Positions 36,001-42,785 of a stretch of DNA of 64,000 bases are shown in pieces (position 1 is the stretch's first letter; each line of letters opens with the position of its first letter). The position numbers were made by a program, and so were the translations under genes. Under the pieces are notes generated by a model. That model did not search any database and was not told the DNA's origin. It saw only the letters and a program-made list of their open reading frames with translations. Location of the stretch: the NCBI RefSeq assembly GCF_001889165.1, contig NZ_CP016020.1:744001-808000 (forward strand), in the 5' to 3' direction. The DNA comes from Bacillus weihaiensis (GTDB lineage Bacteria; Bacillota; Bacilli; Bacillales; Bacillaceae).

Positions 36001-36180
36001 GCTGTTACTTCTATGGGAGCTTTATTACCAATTGCTTTTAGTGGCGATGTTCTCTTTACACCACTTGCTATTTCTATTATTTCAGGAATTTTCTTTTCAA
36101 CAATCTTTACCTTACTGTTCGTACCAGCCTTTTATACGTTAATTAAAAGGAAAAAAGTGAATAGCACGGAAGAAGGCTAA
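33097..36180 (+). CDS. RND-family efflux permease
   Basis: 1027 aa. Typical HAE1 architecture: TM1 at about 10-30, first large extracellular loop, TM2-6 near 330-480 with the proton-relay motif GILVDDAIVINDNI in TM4, TM7 near 530, second loop with PPGETIESTDDY and AGPPVGAPI, and TM8-12 near 865-1015. Like many Gram-positive RND proteins it has no outer-membrane partner, and no adaptor gene lies next to it. Substrate unknown. GAGGAGG precedes the ATG; the upstream TetR gene is the likely regulator. Confidence 0.95.
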   Translation: MFQLLIKRPKVTLTFLTLLIIIGVLTAFQLSKREIPEISVNVGTITTVYPGAVPELVERSITNPLEEELESINGIKEMTSVSGAGISSIVLELTDDVDRDKVFSDVRQAVSDTSNSFPEDALNPVVNSDIQTGALSSYHIVSDDRELLQEQRELLLSWQKEIEKIDGVRKVSFKGIMEDQYLLTLDQEKMDENQILFPDILTTINKELEITPLGSQEIDNVNKQLSLNHIENIEEIEKVFVKTSSEGEDIFIGDIATLELVPKEKPSLVQYNDTPALSMTVLQEKGVDIPSLHKKVNEKVEELASDLPDNTELDMYYTQNTIVGKIFTDLGTSFLISILVVVLVTLLGLNVNSAILVAIAIPSSIALGLIPLPYMGVDLNQISIIGMIIALGILVDDAIVINDNIRRRYVLGDKPLEGALKGSKEVRVSIITSTLAIVFTFLPLTFITGSNGAFIRALPSVLITTIIGSTIIALTIVPIFLVWRQKRFEEKAKKKNKKMRDGLLGKPLEALAAWYSDKILRKVVKFPMRFGLSVLIFCTLVYGLVPFIPVVFFPSADREEVTITVTLPPGETIESTDDYLSEIRSFLEEEDKNIYEVTTFVGTSEPGLFGSVVSNPGENIGQLVLRVERESQSASETIERWEDTLRERYSDAVISMSTIEAGPPVGAPIAITVSGEELDELMSAVDEMKEDITGIDGSGAVLDDVGKPRPTITYVPVREELQKHGITPSEISEQIRLITDGVPMGTYDNGVTSRDFTIKLDGVEAGKAVDLEEIELPSKTQAGQGPPELVPLSDLLSVEEGEEIQSIPHTDGERTVTIRTYPKDEQKAQVEEEIQKLADEYTTDSISVSVGGESSARSDFFVEIGKLFIIVVFLIYLLMVVQFNSLRIPLLIMSSVYLAVSGAMIGLFITQTGLGFMAMMGIVSLAGIVVRNATVFIEFMEQRLNEGASLVEAVVESGQARLRPVVLTAVTSMGALLPIAFSGDVLFTPLAISIISGIFFSTIFTLLFVPAFYTLIKRKKVNSTEEG

Positions 36181-36344
36181 GAGGTAAATCTGGTTTTGAC
36201 CAGAAAGCTTCTAGTGGTAGAGCCTGTTATTCTTTAGTTGAAGACATAAAAAACATAACAATTCCGAAAAGGAAAGAGGTTGGGTCAAAACTCAATCATT
36301 TTTTAAAAAGACGAACGATTATCATTTAACACGTTGTTGTGGTG

Positions 36345-36405
36345 GAAGAACAAGTACGTTCCATTCCGCTGCATCCACTTGCTTTCCGCGGAGTAAAATT
36401 AACAT
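36345..36405 (-). repeat. Partial dispersed Bacillaceae repeat
   Basis: TTCCATTCCGCTGCATCCAC and GCTTTCCGCGGAG are fragments of the same element class seen at 11450 and 21980. A further degraded trace lies near 20325-20360. Confidence 0.4.
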
Positions 36406-36441
36406 TATATGCATAAACAATACATGTAGTGACAAAGAATA

Positions 36442-36495
36442 AAACCCGAACGATATGGGAGATTTTCATTGGAAATCACCTAATAGTTCGGGTTT
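36442..36495. terminator. Bidirectional terminator (element of the CCCGAA family)
   Basis: AAACCCGAAC (36442-36451) pairs with GTTCGGGTTT (36486-36495), with an inner GATTT/AAATC pair. On the minus strand it lies 52 bases beyond the DUF1232 stop and ends that operon; on the plus strand it can end the RND transcript. Confidence 0.8.
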
Positions 36496-36546
36496 CTCAT
36501 TAACTAAAAACACTTATGTCCCAGCCTCTTCTAGTAAAATCTTTTT

Positions 36547-36825
36547 TTACCTTATTATAAGCCCGTGTTTTTCCTTTAATGAGTCTGGAGCAATTTTTAT
36601 CATTCTGTCTAATATAAAGGTTGCGATTACAAGATCATCTAGTACCCCAAGGACAGAAAGGAAGTCTGGAATAAGGTCAAAAGGAAAGAAGATATATACG
36701 AGTAAAAGGCTGACTCCCAAGACTTTTTTTGAGAGAGGTACCTGCTTTGTTAGAAAAAAATCCTTTAGGAACGGAATAAATTTCCAAAAAGTTAAGATGA
36801 ATTTGAATCGCTTGATAAATTTCAT
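36547..36825 (-). CDS. DUF1232 (YkvA-type) membrane protein
   Basis: 92 aa. The family core VYIFFPFDLIPDFLSVLGVLDDLVIATFIL is clear, with TM helices at about 36-52 and 58-76 and a basic N-terminus. Function is unknown. It is the third gene of the set led by the manganese riboswitch (FbpB-like, Spo0M-like, DUF1232) with 40 bases between it and the Spo0M-like gene. Confidence 0.85.
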   Translation of the reverse strand: MKFIKRFKFILTFWKFIPFLKDFFLTKQVPLSKKVLGVSLLLVYIFFPFDLIPDFLSVLGVLDDLVIATFILDRMIKIAPDSLKEKHGLIIR

Positions 36826-36865
36826 TTGTTTTCAACACTCCTGGATCATTCTGGAAGATTTCCTG

Positions 36866-37255
36866 TTAATGAACATAAATAATGTCAAGGTCTTTACTTT
36901 CAACACCTTCGTTAAAAACGAGTCTAGTCTTAAAACGATAAGAGATCGACTGTGAGGAAGGTGTAAGAGTTTCTGGTAATTGAAAGGTGAAATGTAGATG
37001 GTTTGTCTCTTCAGAATGAATAACTTTAGAAGATAAGATTGTTACTGTATCTACAACCGTTTCTTTCTCAGTTTTATGGTCAATTCTCATTAAATCACAT
37101 TCAATTCGCCTAAGACGTTGTTCAATAGTACCGCCTTTAATTAAGAAGTGGCCTTTGATGAGTTCACCTTTATGATAATGTGACTTAGGTAAAATAAGGT
37201 CAATTAAAGCAGATCCAACTCCTAACAAAGACATATATTTTCGCAAAAGCATCAT
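36866..37255 (-). CDS. Half-length Spo0M-like (arrestin-fold) protein
   Basis: 129 aa. LLGVGSALIDLILPKSHYHKGELIKGHFLIKGGTIEQ matches the N-terminal arrestin-like domain of Spo0M (about 258 aa in B. subtilis), and the sequence ends after that domain at LDIIYVH. Since the reading frame closes cleanly and the context is intact, I read it as a natural short form and not a broken gene. GGAGG lies 6 bases ahead. Its ATG overlaps the stop of the FbpB-like gene (ATGA), so the two are coupled. Confidence 0.8.
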   Translation of the reverse strand: MMLLRKYMSLLGVGSALIDLILPKSHYHKGELIKGHFLIKGGTIEQRLRRIECDLMRIDHKTEKETVVDTVTILSSKVIHSEETNHLHFTFQLPETLTPSSQSISYRFKTRLVFNEGVESKDLDIIYVH

Positions 37256-37395
37256 CGGTTTCCTCCATTGTTAGTTATTTTTGTAATCTTTTCATCAACA
37301 CGTTTTTCAATTACGTCTAGCAGCTCTTTATTTTTAAGAAGTTCTTCCTTGTTTTGTTTAATTAACTCAAGATAGGATTTTTTCTTGGTAAACAT
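37252..37395 (-). CDS. Small FbpB-like basic protein
   Basis: 47 aa. The stretch KKKSYLELIKQNKEELLK followed by NKELLDVIEKRVDEK matches the pattern of Fur-regulated basic protein B (Fur_reg_FbpB), small proteins linked in B. subtilis to the iron-sparing sRNA FsrA. AAAGGAG lies 9 bases before ATG 37395; an earlier overlapping ATG is in a frame that stops after 11 codons. The stop overlaps the Spo0M-like start. I see no Fur box upstream; instead the leader holds a manganese riboswitch. Confidence 0.65.
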   Translation of the reverse strand: MFTKKKSYLELIKQNKEELLKNKELLDVIEKRVDEKITKITNNGGNR

Positions 37396-37502
37396 TTTTC
37401 ATTTCTCCTTTAGTAAAGGGATTTAAATGTAGAACCGGTCGGTAGAGGCTTTTTGATTGATGTATCCTAAAGTGAGCAACGTCTTAATCGATAACATCGT
37501 AT

Positions 37503-37535
37503 AAAAAAAAACCTTTACCACATATGGTAAAGGTT
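37503..37535 (-). terminator. Second hairpin of the riboswitch platform (strong terminator)
   Basis: On the minus strand AACCTTTACCA (37535-37525) pairs with TGGTAAAGGTT (37520-37510) around a 4-base loop, followed by eight T. It repeats the CCTTTACC/GGTAAAGG sequence of the hairpin just upstream (37552-37576). Confidence 0.85.
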
Positions 37536-37551
37536 TTTAAAGAAATAAAAG

Positions 37552-37664
37552 GACCTTTACCAAAATAGTAAAGGTCTTGCTAACAACCAAGGTTGCCAAC
37601 AAAGCCGAGAAGGTGAAATTCCTTCTGTAATGACGACTTTATTGTAAAAGCTACTCCCCTTTAG
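37552..37664 (-). ncRNA. yybP-ykoY manganese riboswitch
   Basis: On the minus strand the aptamer opens with TAAAGGGGAGTAGC (about 37664-37651), continues with AAAGTCGTCATTAC and CGGCTTTGTTGGC and closes with TTAGCAAGACCTTTAC (about 37583-37568), all hallmarks of the yybP-ykoY Mn2+ class. The closing strand also pairs with GGTAAAGGTC (37561-37552), giving the alternative hairpin. In known members Mn binding stabilises the first helix and turns expression on. The first gene downstream is the FbpB-like gene 157 bases away. Confidence 0.88.
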
Positions 37665-37689
37665 GAGACCGATTCAATTATATACATTA

Positions 37690-37718
37690 ATAATAAACGA
37701 GAAGTAGCGTTTAGTCAA
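37690..37718 (-). promoter_or_regulatory. SigA-type promoter of the minus-strand riboswitch
   Basis: TTGACT (37718-37713), 17-base spacer, TATTAT (37695-37690), about 25 bases before the aptamer. Confidence 0.75.
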
Positions 37719-37763
37719 TATAGAAATCAACTAGTGGAATACACTAACAAGAAAGTATGAAAA

Positions 37764-38501
37764 TTAGTTTTTCATCAACGCTTCTAGTAATTGCATGGGT
37801 ATCGGAAACTGATCTTGATCGATTTTCACGATCATTTCATCAGAGTTAGTTTCTTTATCTAAATGCTTTAATACATTCACTTCTTTATTTAATTGCTCCA
37901 TTTTTTTATCTAGCATCATAGCTTTAGTTGCGGCATCTTTAAGTTCGGTTAAAAGATGTTCGGGAATATCTTTATTATATTTATAGTAGATTTTATGCTC
38001 CAGACTTGCCCAAAAGTCCATAGCGATGGTTCTGATTTGAATTTCTACATACACATTTTCTTCACGATCGGACATGAAGATTGGAATTTGCAAAATAAGA
38101 TGAAGACTTTGATAGCCATTTGGTTTTGGTGTCTGGATATAATCCTTACTTTCTACAATAGTAATATCCTTTTGATTTGCAAGCATGTTACGTATTTCAT
38201 ATATATCTGATATAAAAGATACCGTGATCCGAATCCCTGCTATATCACGAACTTGGTCTTTAATAGATTGTAATGAGTAGGGAATCCCTTTCTTCGCCAC
38301 TTTCTTCATCAGACTTTCTGGAGATTTGAGTCTTGATTTTACATGTTCAATAGGATTGTAATCATGTATATACGTAAATTCATCCTTTAAGATATTAATT
38401 TTCGTATTTACTTCATCAATTGCAAATTTATATGCCATCATAAAACGAGTCATTTCTACTTTCATTTTCTTTATGTCATTTATATCAATTTGTTGGATCA
38501 C
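37764..38501 (-). CDS. sasA: Small alarmone (p)ppGpp synthetase
   Basis: 245 aa RelA/SpoT-type synthetase of the SasA/RelP (YwaC) group, transferring pyrophosphate from ATP to GDP or GTP. KFAIDEVNTKINILKDEF and HDYNPIEHVKSRLKS, then DIAGIRITVSFISDIYEI, the catalytic stretch DYIQTPKPNGYQSLHLIL and VEIQIRTIAMDFWASLEHKIYYK match YwaC closely. There is no hydrolase domain. The C-terminus is about 35 residues longer than in B. subtilis. The start is GTG with a distant AGAGGAA. In B. subtilis ywaC is induced by envelope stress. Confidence 0.93.
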   Translation of the reverse strand: MIQQIDINDIKKMKVEMTRFMMAYKFAIDEVNTKINILKDEFTYIHDYNPIEHVKSRLKSPESLMKKVAKKGIPYSLQSIKDQVRDIAGIRITVSFISDIYEIRNMLANQKDITIVESKDYIQTPKPNGYQSLHLILQIPIFMSDREENVYVEIQIRTIAMDFWASLEHKIYYKYNKDIPEHLLTELKDAATKAMMLDKKMEQLNKEVNVLKHLDKETNSDEMIVKIDQDQFPIPMQLLEALMKN

Positions 38502-38528
38502 GTTAAGTAATTCCTCTCTAATCAGAAT

Positions 38529-39194
38529 TTAACTAGTATGTTGGGATGTGGAATTGCTCTCTATAAGCTTTTCCAACACTTCTGGGGGAAAAATGAGTCT
38601 GCAAATGATCTTTGCTAATTCAACATAGTTTGTTTTATTCGGTTGATATTGATTAATTTCTATTATAGAGGCGGACAAACTCATAATGGACCAAGCTGTT
38701 ATGCTACTATCTAAGTCAGTCCAACTAAGTCCTTGTTCTTTAGCTGTTTCAAGCTTTTGCATGATTTTTTTATGAATCCTTGTTTGGTTTTCTTTGATTA
38801 TTTCATTAATCTGTTGATCTTTTAGCAATTCCGGAAATAATTTTTGAAGTCCTAATTGTTGAAAGTGACAATCATGGGTTTCTAATTGTTGAGCAATATA
38901 GGAAATGGGATCGTTATTTGTCCAATTTAATTCCGGTGGAATGATTTTGTCTACATAATCTTCGATGATTGACATCAGAAGCTGACGTTTATCTTTAAAA
39001 TAGCGATAAAAAGTGCCAGTTGCCACATGAGCATGTGCTGCAATTTCTTTCGCGTTTGTCTGCTCCCATCCTTTTTCAATAAATAAGGTACGACCACTTT
39101 CTAGTAGAGCTAGTCTCTTCTGTAAAGCACGTTTTTGCTTTGGAAGAGAGGGGTATTCACCAATTAACTGGTGTTCTTGTTCCTTTGCCATCAT
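38529..39194 (-). CDS. TetR-family regulator
   Basis: 221 aa from ATG 39194 (GAGGTGG just upstream; ATG 39191 is nearly as good). The helix-turn-helix is RTLFIEKGWEQTNAKEIAAHAHVATGTFYRYFKDKRQLL; the C-terminal helical domain is that of an effector-binding TetR. It lies upstream of sasA on the same strand with a 27-base gap, so the two may be cotranscribed. A dyad TGAACT-GA-AGTTCA 41 bases before the start suggests autoregulation. Confidence 0.9.
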   Translation of the reverse strand: MMAKEQEHQLIGEYPSLPKQKRALQKRLALLESGRTLFIEKGWEQTNAKEIAAHAHVATGTFYRYFKDKRQLLMSIIEDYVDKIIPPELNWTNNDPISYIAQQLETHDCHFQQLGLQKLFPELLKDQQINEIIKENQTRIHKKIMQKLETAKEQGLSWTDLDSSITAWSIMSLSASIIEINQYQPNKTNYVELAKIICRLIFPPEVLEKLIESNSTSQHTS

Positions 39195-39234
39195 GACCAC
39201 CTCACAAGCATCATACCATAAAAAAAATATAACC

Positions 39235-39248
39235 TGAACTGAAGTTCA
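39235..39248. promoter_or_regulatory. Dyad upstream of the TetR gene
   Basis: Perfect TGAACT-GA-AGTTCA palindrome, next to TTGACA at 39255. A likely operator for the adjacent TetR protein; inferred from position only. Confidence 0.5.
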
Positions 39249-39257
39249 CGTTTGTTG

Positions 39258-39461
39258 ACAGCCTATATTATGGATGTGATATGATTACTAATATTATAAA
39301 TATAGGCTGTAAAGGTTGTTAATCGTCTAAAAACAGGTGCCTAATTATCCCCTTGGTACAAGGATTTTTCTCTGATTGGGTAGAGCCGCTCTTTTCTTGT
39401 TTAGCGATTGATAACTTGTTTTTTTAAAAAGTCGTAGTAATAGCTACGGGTAAGAAAAGAG
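39258..39461 (+). other. Structured intergenic region
   Basis: ACAGCCTATATT (39258-39269) pairs with AATATAGGCTGT (39299-39310). Then CTCTTTTCTT (39389-39398) pairs with AAGAAAAGAG (39452-39461) around an inner CGTAG/CTACG hairpin. No gene is visible. It could be a leader RNA or small RNA ahead of the small gene at 39551. Confidence 0.45.
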
Positions 39462-39550
39462 TATAATAGTCTTCGGAAATTAATTAAAGGAATATTCAAA
39501 AGGATAAAGAATTATAATAAATTAATACGTGTGGGAAGGTGTTGGGGAAA

Positions 39551-39727
39551 ATGACGATAGAGGCAAACAATGGAGTTAAGATTAACTCAACCATTTCATT
39601 AAAAGGAATCGTGAAGGCGATTTTTCAAGATTCAGTTCACGTTCAAATAGGTGGGAAAATCATCACAATGCCAATTACTGATTTTAAGGGATTAACAGGT
39701 GAAGAGAATAAAGGAAAAATAAAGTGA
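39551..39727 (+). CDS. Small beta-rich protein, DUF2187-like
   Basis: 58 aa from ATG 39551; GTG 39539 and TTG 39542 are in frame and possible. GVKINSTISLKGIVKAIFQDSVHVQIGGKIITMPITDF has the strand pattern of a small SH3/KOW-like barrel as in DUF2187 proteins, and is followed by a Lys-rich tail. Function unknown. The upstream GGAAGG and GGGG do not settle the start. Confidence 0.55.
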   Translation: MTIEANNGVKINSTISLKGIVKAIFQDSVHVQIGGKIITMPITDFKGLTGEENKGKIK

Positions 39728-39772
39728 TAGAATAAGAGGATGCTTCTGTTAGGGGAGGCATCCTCTTTACTA

Positions 39773-40372
39773 TTATTTAAACCAGCCTTTCTCTTTTGAT
39801 TGAGTAATGGCTTCTATACGATTTTTGACATCAAGCTTTTCGAGGATCGTTGAGATGTAGTTCCTAACTGTTCCTGTTTTAAGGCTTAGTTGATCAGCAA
39901 TTTCCTTCGTATTTAGTCCGTCGGCAACTAGTTCTAAAACTTCTTTTTCTCGTTCGGTTAAGGGATTTTCTTCGCTATAAACATCATCCATTAATTCTGG
40001 TGCATAAATTCTTTTTCCGGACATAATATCTCGTATACAACTGGCTAATTCTTCACTTGGACTATCCTTAAGAAGATACCCCTTAACACCTGCTTTTAAT
40101 GCCCTTTGGAAATAACCAGAGCGTGAGAAGGTAGTAAGGATAATCACTTTACTGTCTGTATCTTTCAATTTTTCAGCTGCTTCTAATCCTGTCATACCTG
40201 GCATTTCAATATCCATAATACACACATCTGGTTGATGCTTTTGAACAAGCGTTAAGGCTTCTTCCCCATTTGTCGCTTTTCCGACTACTTCCATATCATC
40301 CTCAAGGTTTAGTAATGATCCTAATGCTCCTAATAACATTTGCTGGTCTTCCGCAATGACTATTTGAATCAT
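39773..40372 (-). CDS. desR: Response regulator DesR (NarL type)
   Basis: 199 aa from ATG 40372 (AGGAG 8 bases upstream), exactly the length of B. subtilis DesR, to which it is very similar: AEDQQMLLGALGSLLNLEDDMEVVGKA, phospho-Asp54 in QPDVCIMDIEMPG, GYFQRALKAGVKGYLLKDSPSEELA and the LuxR-type helix-turn-helix ADGLNTKEIADQLSLKTGTVRNYIS. Phosphorylated DesR activates the desaturase gene. It follows desK with an 11-base gap. Confidence 0.97.
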   Translation of the reverse strand: MIQIVIAEDQQMLLGALGSLLNLEDDMEVVGKATNGEEALTLVQKHQPDVCIMDIEMPGMTGLEAAEKLKDTDSKVIILTTFSRSGYFQRALKAGVKGYLLKDSPSEELASCIRDIMSGKRIYAPELMDDVYSEENPLTEREKEVLELVADGLNTKEIADQLSLKTGTVRNYISTILEKLDVKNRIEAITQSKEKGWFK

Positions 40373-40383
40373 CCATAACACTC

Positions 40384-41502
40384 CTAATCTATCTGTTTCA
40401 CAATATTCGGTACAATTATTTGTAACGTTGTTCCTTGATCTGCCGTTATTTCAAGGTGGCCATTCACAAACTCTAGCCGTTCCTTCATACCTGAGAGCCC
40501 ATTACCTTTAGTGAAGTTTTCTGTATCGATCCCGATGCCGTTGTCCTTTACAACAATACTAGTATCATTCTCAGTTTGTTTAATGGAAATATGACAAGTT
40601 GTTGCTTCACTGTGTCTTACAACATTTGTAACAGCTTCTTTTAAACACATACTTAAGATGTTTTCTGTTAGTAAAGGGACATTTGATAAAGCGATACTTC
40701 CTTCTGTAGTGAGGTTGATTTCCGCTGCATCTACAATTTTGCGTACATGAATCATTTCTTCCTTTAAACGAATTCCACGCATTTGCGATACCATTTTTCT
40801 TACCTCATTTAAGGCGGTTCGTGCAGTTTGTTGGATATCCTTCATTTCGTTCTTGGCTTGCTCTGGATCCTTTTGGATGATTTTCCTCGCTAGATCGCTC
40901 TTAAGGCCTATCATCGAAAGCTTCTGTCCTAATGTATCGTGGAGATCTCGCGCTATGCGCTGCCTCTCTTCTAAAATGACCAATTCAGAAATACGTTTAT
41001 TAGCATCCTCAAGCTTTTCCTGAAGCTGATCTCGTTCTTTCTTATTGTAAATACTAAAGGGGAGAAAGACGGTACTTAAGGAACTAATAATAACAAAGGG
41101 TAGTTGTTTCAAAAAGAGTGCCTCATGTAGAACGATACTAAAATTAATGCCAACTGCCGCGCTGACTAGGTGGACTATATATAAAGTAAGAAAACCAGAG
41201 CGATTTTTAATATTTCCTATAAAATATGCGATGTAAAAGGAAAAATAGAAATAATTAAATAAATAGGTCGATGTAAAGGAAATGCCAATGAGAACACAGG
41301 TTAAAACATAAACTCTCCATTTCCTAGCGAGAAAAGCATATCTTAAGGTAATAAAAAATAAGACTGTTAGAATAATTCCTGTAATTACTTCAGCTGTTGA
41401 GGAGGATTGAAAAATAAAATAAAACGGTAAGATGCTTAAAAATGCCCATATATAAGGAGAAAGTCCATTTAGTTTTTGAGTTTGTAGTATTTTTCTCTTC
41501 AT
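40384..41502 (-). CDS. desK: Membrane-fluidity sensor kinase DesK
   Basis: 372 aa (370 in B. subtilis). Five TM segments in the first 150 residues form the thermosensor, then a linker coiled coil ERDQLQEKLEDANKRISELVILEE, the DHp helix with phospho-His188 in RQRIARDLHDTLGQKLS, and a HATPase_c domain (VKDNGIGIDTENFTKGNGLSGMKERLE). His188 is at the same position as in B. subtilis DesK. It acts as kinase when lipids are ordered in the cold and as phosphatase when they are fluid. Confidence 0.97.
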   Translation of the reverse strand: MKRKILQTQKLNGLSPYIWAFLSILPFYFIFQSSSTAEVITGIILTVLFFITLRYAFLARKWRVYVLTCVLIGISFTSTYLFNYFYFSFYIAYFIGNIKNRSGFLTLYIVHLVSAAVGINFSIVLHEALFLKQLPFVIISSLSTVFLPFSIYNKKERDQLQEKLEDANKRISELVILEERQRIARDLHDTLGQKLSMIGLKSDLARKIIQKDPEQAKNEMKDIQQTARTALNEVRKMVSQMRGIRLKEEMIHVRKIVDAAEINLTTEGSIALSNVPLLTENILSMCLKEAVTNVVRHSEATTCHISIKQTENDTSIVVKDNGIGIDTENFTKGNGLSGMKERLEFVNGHLEITADQGTTLQIIVPNIVKQID

Positions 41503-41576
41503 AATAGTAACCCTACTTTAAAATATACTAATTCTATAGAATTTATTTTACCATATATTTCAATAGAATAGATGAA

Positions 41577-41631
41577 GAGGATAAAGAGTAGATGCTGCAT
41601 TAAAAAATGAAATCATCAAAACTTTATCCTC
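41577..41631. repeat. 10-bp inverted repeat between des and desK
   Basis: GAGGATAAAG (41577-41586) and CTTTATCCTC (41622-41631) are perfectly complementary with a 35-base interior. There is no T-run after it. It may slow or process the des transcript before desKR. Confidence 0.6.
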
Positions 41632-41644
41632 AATTAATTGGTGT

Positions 41645-42643
41645 TTATTTTTGTAGTTTAGATAATTGATTAAATCCAACAAATTTTTTAGCCTGTGTGT
41701 CCCATAGACGGAATTTTAGTGATTTTAAGCTAGTTGATAATGTAATCGTCGGAACGTGTTGAAGTGGCTGTGTATTATTATGAGCGTCTTCAAGCTTGTA
41801 ATTCGGTACTCTTGGACTAAGATGGTGTACATGGTGATAGCCAATATTACCAGATAGCCATTGTAGGAATTTTGGAAGCTTGTAAAAGGAGCTACCTTCC
41901 ACAGCAGCCATGACATATTCCCATTCATCATTTTTTTCATAATAAGAGTCCTCAAATGTGTGCTGCACATAGAATAACCAAATTCCAATTGATCCTGAGA
42001 TTAAAAAGATTGGAACTTGAACTAATAAAAATGGAACGGTACCAAGTAACCAACAGAATAGAGCAATTAATACAACGATTGCTACATTTGTTAAGTAAGT
42101 ATTTATACGTTCAGGGCGTCTAGCACCAGGTTTGTTAAATCGATTTTTAATTAAGAATTGATAGATTGGACCTAAGCCAAACATGATAAATGGATTACGG
42201 TAAAGTCTATATTTGATTTTCCCCCATAATGGTTGTGCTAAGTATTCATCAACAGTTAAAACCCAAATGTCACCTGTTCCTCTTTTATCAAGATTTCCAC
42301 TTGTCGCATGATGAATGGAATGATCATGTTGCCATTGGCTGAAAGGGAAAAGCGTGAAGATTCCAGTAATCGTACCTACCACTTTATTGGCTGTCCTATT
42401 TTTGAAAAATGAGTAGTGGCAGCAATCGTGAAAGATAATAAACATCCTAACGAGAAAGAATGCTGCTAAAATGGTAATGGGCAATGTTATAAAATAAGAA
42501 ATACTTAAGCTTTGATACGCAAGGAACCAGAGAAGTAGAAATGGAATAAACGTCGTGATTAGCTGTGTAATACTTGATTTTAAGTCTGGACCTTCGTATG
42601 GAGAAACTTGTTTTTTTAAATTCCTTTGTAGTTGTTTACTCAT
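41645..42643 (-). CDS. des: Acyl-lipid delta-5-type desaturase
   Basis: 332 aa membrane di-iron desaturase acting on fatty acids in phospholipids. Three histidine boxes: HDCCH (72-76), HDHSIHH (106-112) and HHVHH (270-274). Hydrophobic segments lie at about 30-45, 50-70, 185-205 and 210-225. First gene of des-desK-desR, in the B. subtilis order, 142 bases ahead of desK. The upstream region holds a DesR-type operator. Confidence 0.95.
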   Translation of the reverse strand: MSKQLQRNLKKQVSPYEGPDLKSSITQLITTFIPFLLLWFLAYQSLSISYFITLPITILAAFFLVRMFIIFHDCCHYSFFKNRTANKVVGTITGIFTLFPFSQWQHDHSIHHATSGNLDKRGTGDIWVLTVDEYLAQPLWGKIKYRLYRNPFIMFGLGPIYQFLIKNRFNKPGARRPERINTYLTNVAIVVLIALFCWLLGTVPFLLVQVPIFLISGSIGIWLFYVQHTFEDSYYEKNDEWEYVMAAVEGSSFYKLPKFLQWLSGNIGYHHVHHLSPRVPNYKLEDAHNNTQPLQHVPTITLSTSLKSLKFRLWDTQAKKFVGFNQLSKLQK

Positions 42644-42701
42644 ATTAAAATTCCCTTCTATGTCTGTCTAGATTAAGAATGTTATGGCGAATTTACTTTT
42701 C

Positions 42702-42743
42702 TATCGTGCTTCTAATGAAAGTATATCGTGCTTCTAATGAAAG
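42702..42743 (-). repeat. 22-bp direct repeat in the des promoter region
   Basis: TATCGTGCTTCTAATGAAAG occurs at 42702-42721 and again at 42724-42743, a 22-bp period, just downstream of the DesR-type sites with respect to des. It may duplicate the -10/start region. Confidence 0.8.
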
Positions 42744-42756
42744 GTGTAGACATAGG

Positions 42757-42785
42757 TGTCATGCAGAGAGTATGACAAATGTCAT
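42757..42785 (-). promoter_or_regulatory. Probable DesR operator
   Basis: TGTCAT (42757-42762), ATGACA (42772-42777) and TGTCAT (42780-42785) form overlapping dyads 114-142 bases before des. DesR of B. subtilis binds similar TCATGAC-type half sites upstream of des. Confidence 0.65.

Noticed and set aside
33097-36180. Naming the RND protein SwrC
   Set aside because: The general family fits, but the sequence differs from B. subtilis SwrC in the TM4 region and the loops, so no gene symbol is given.
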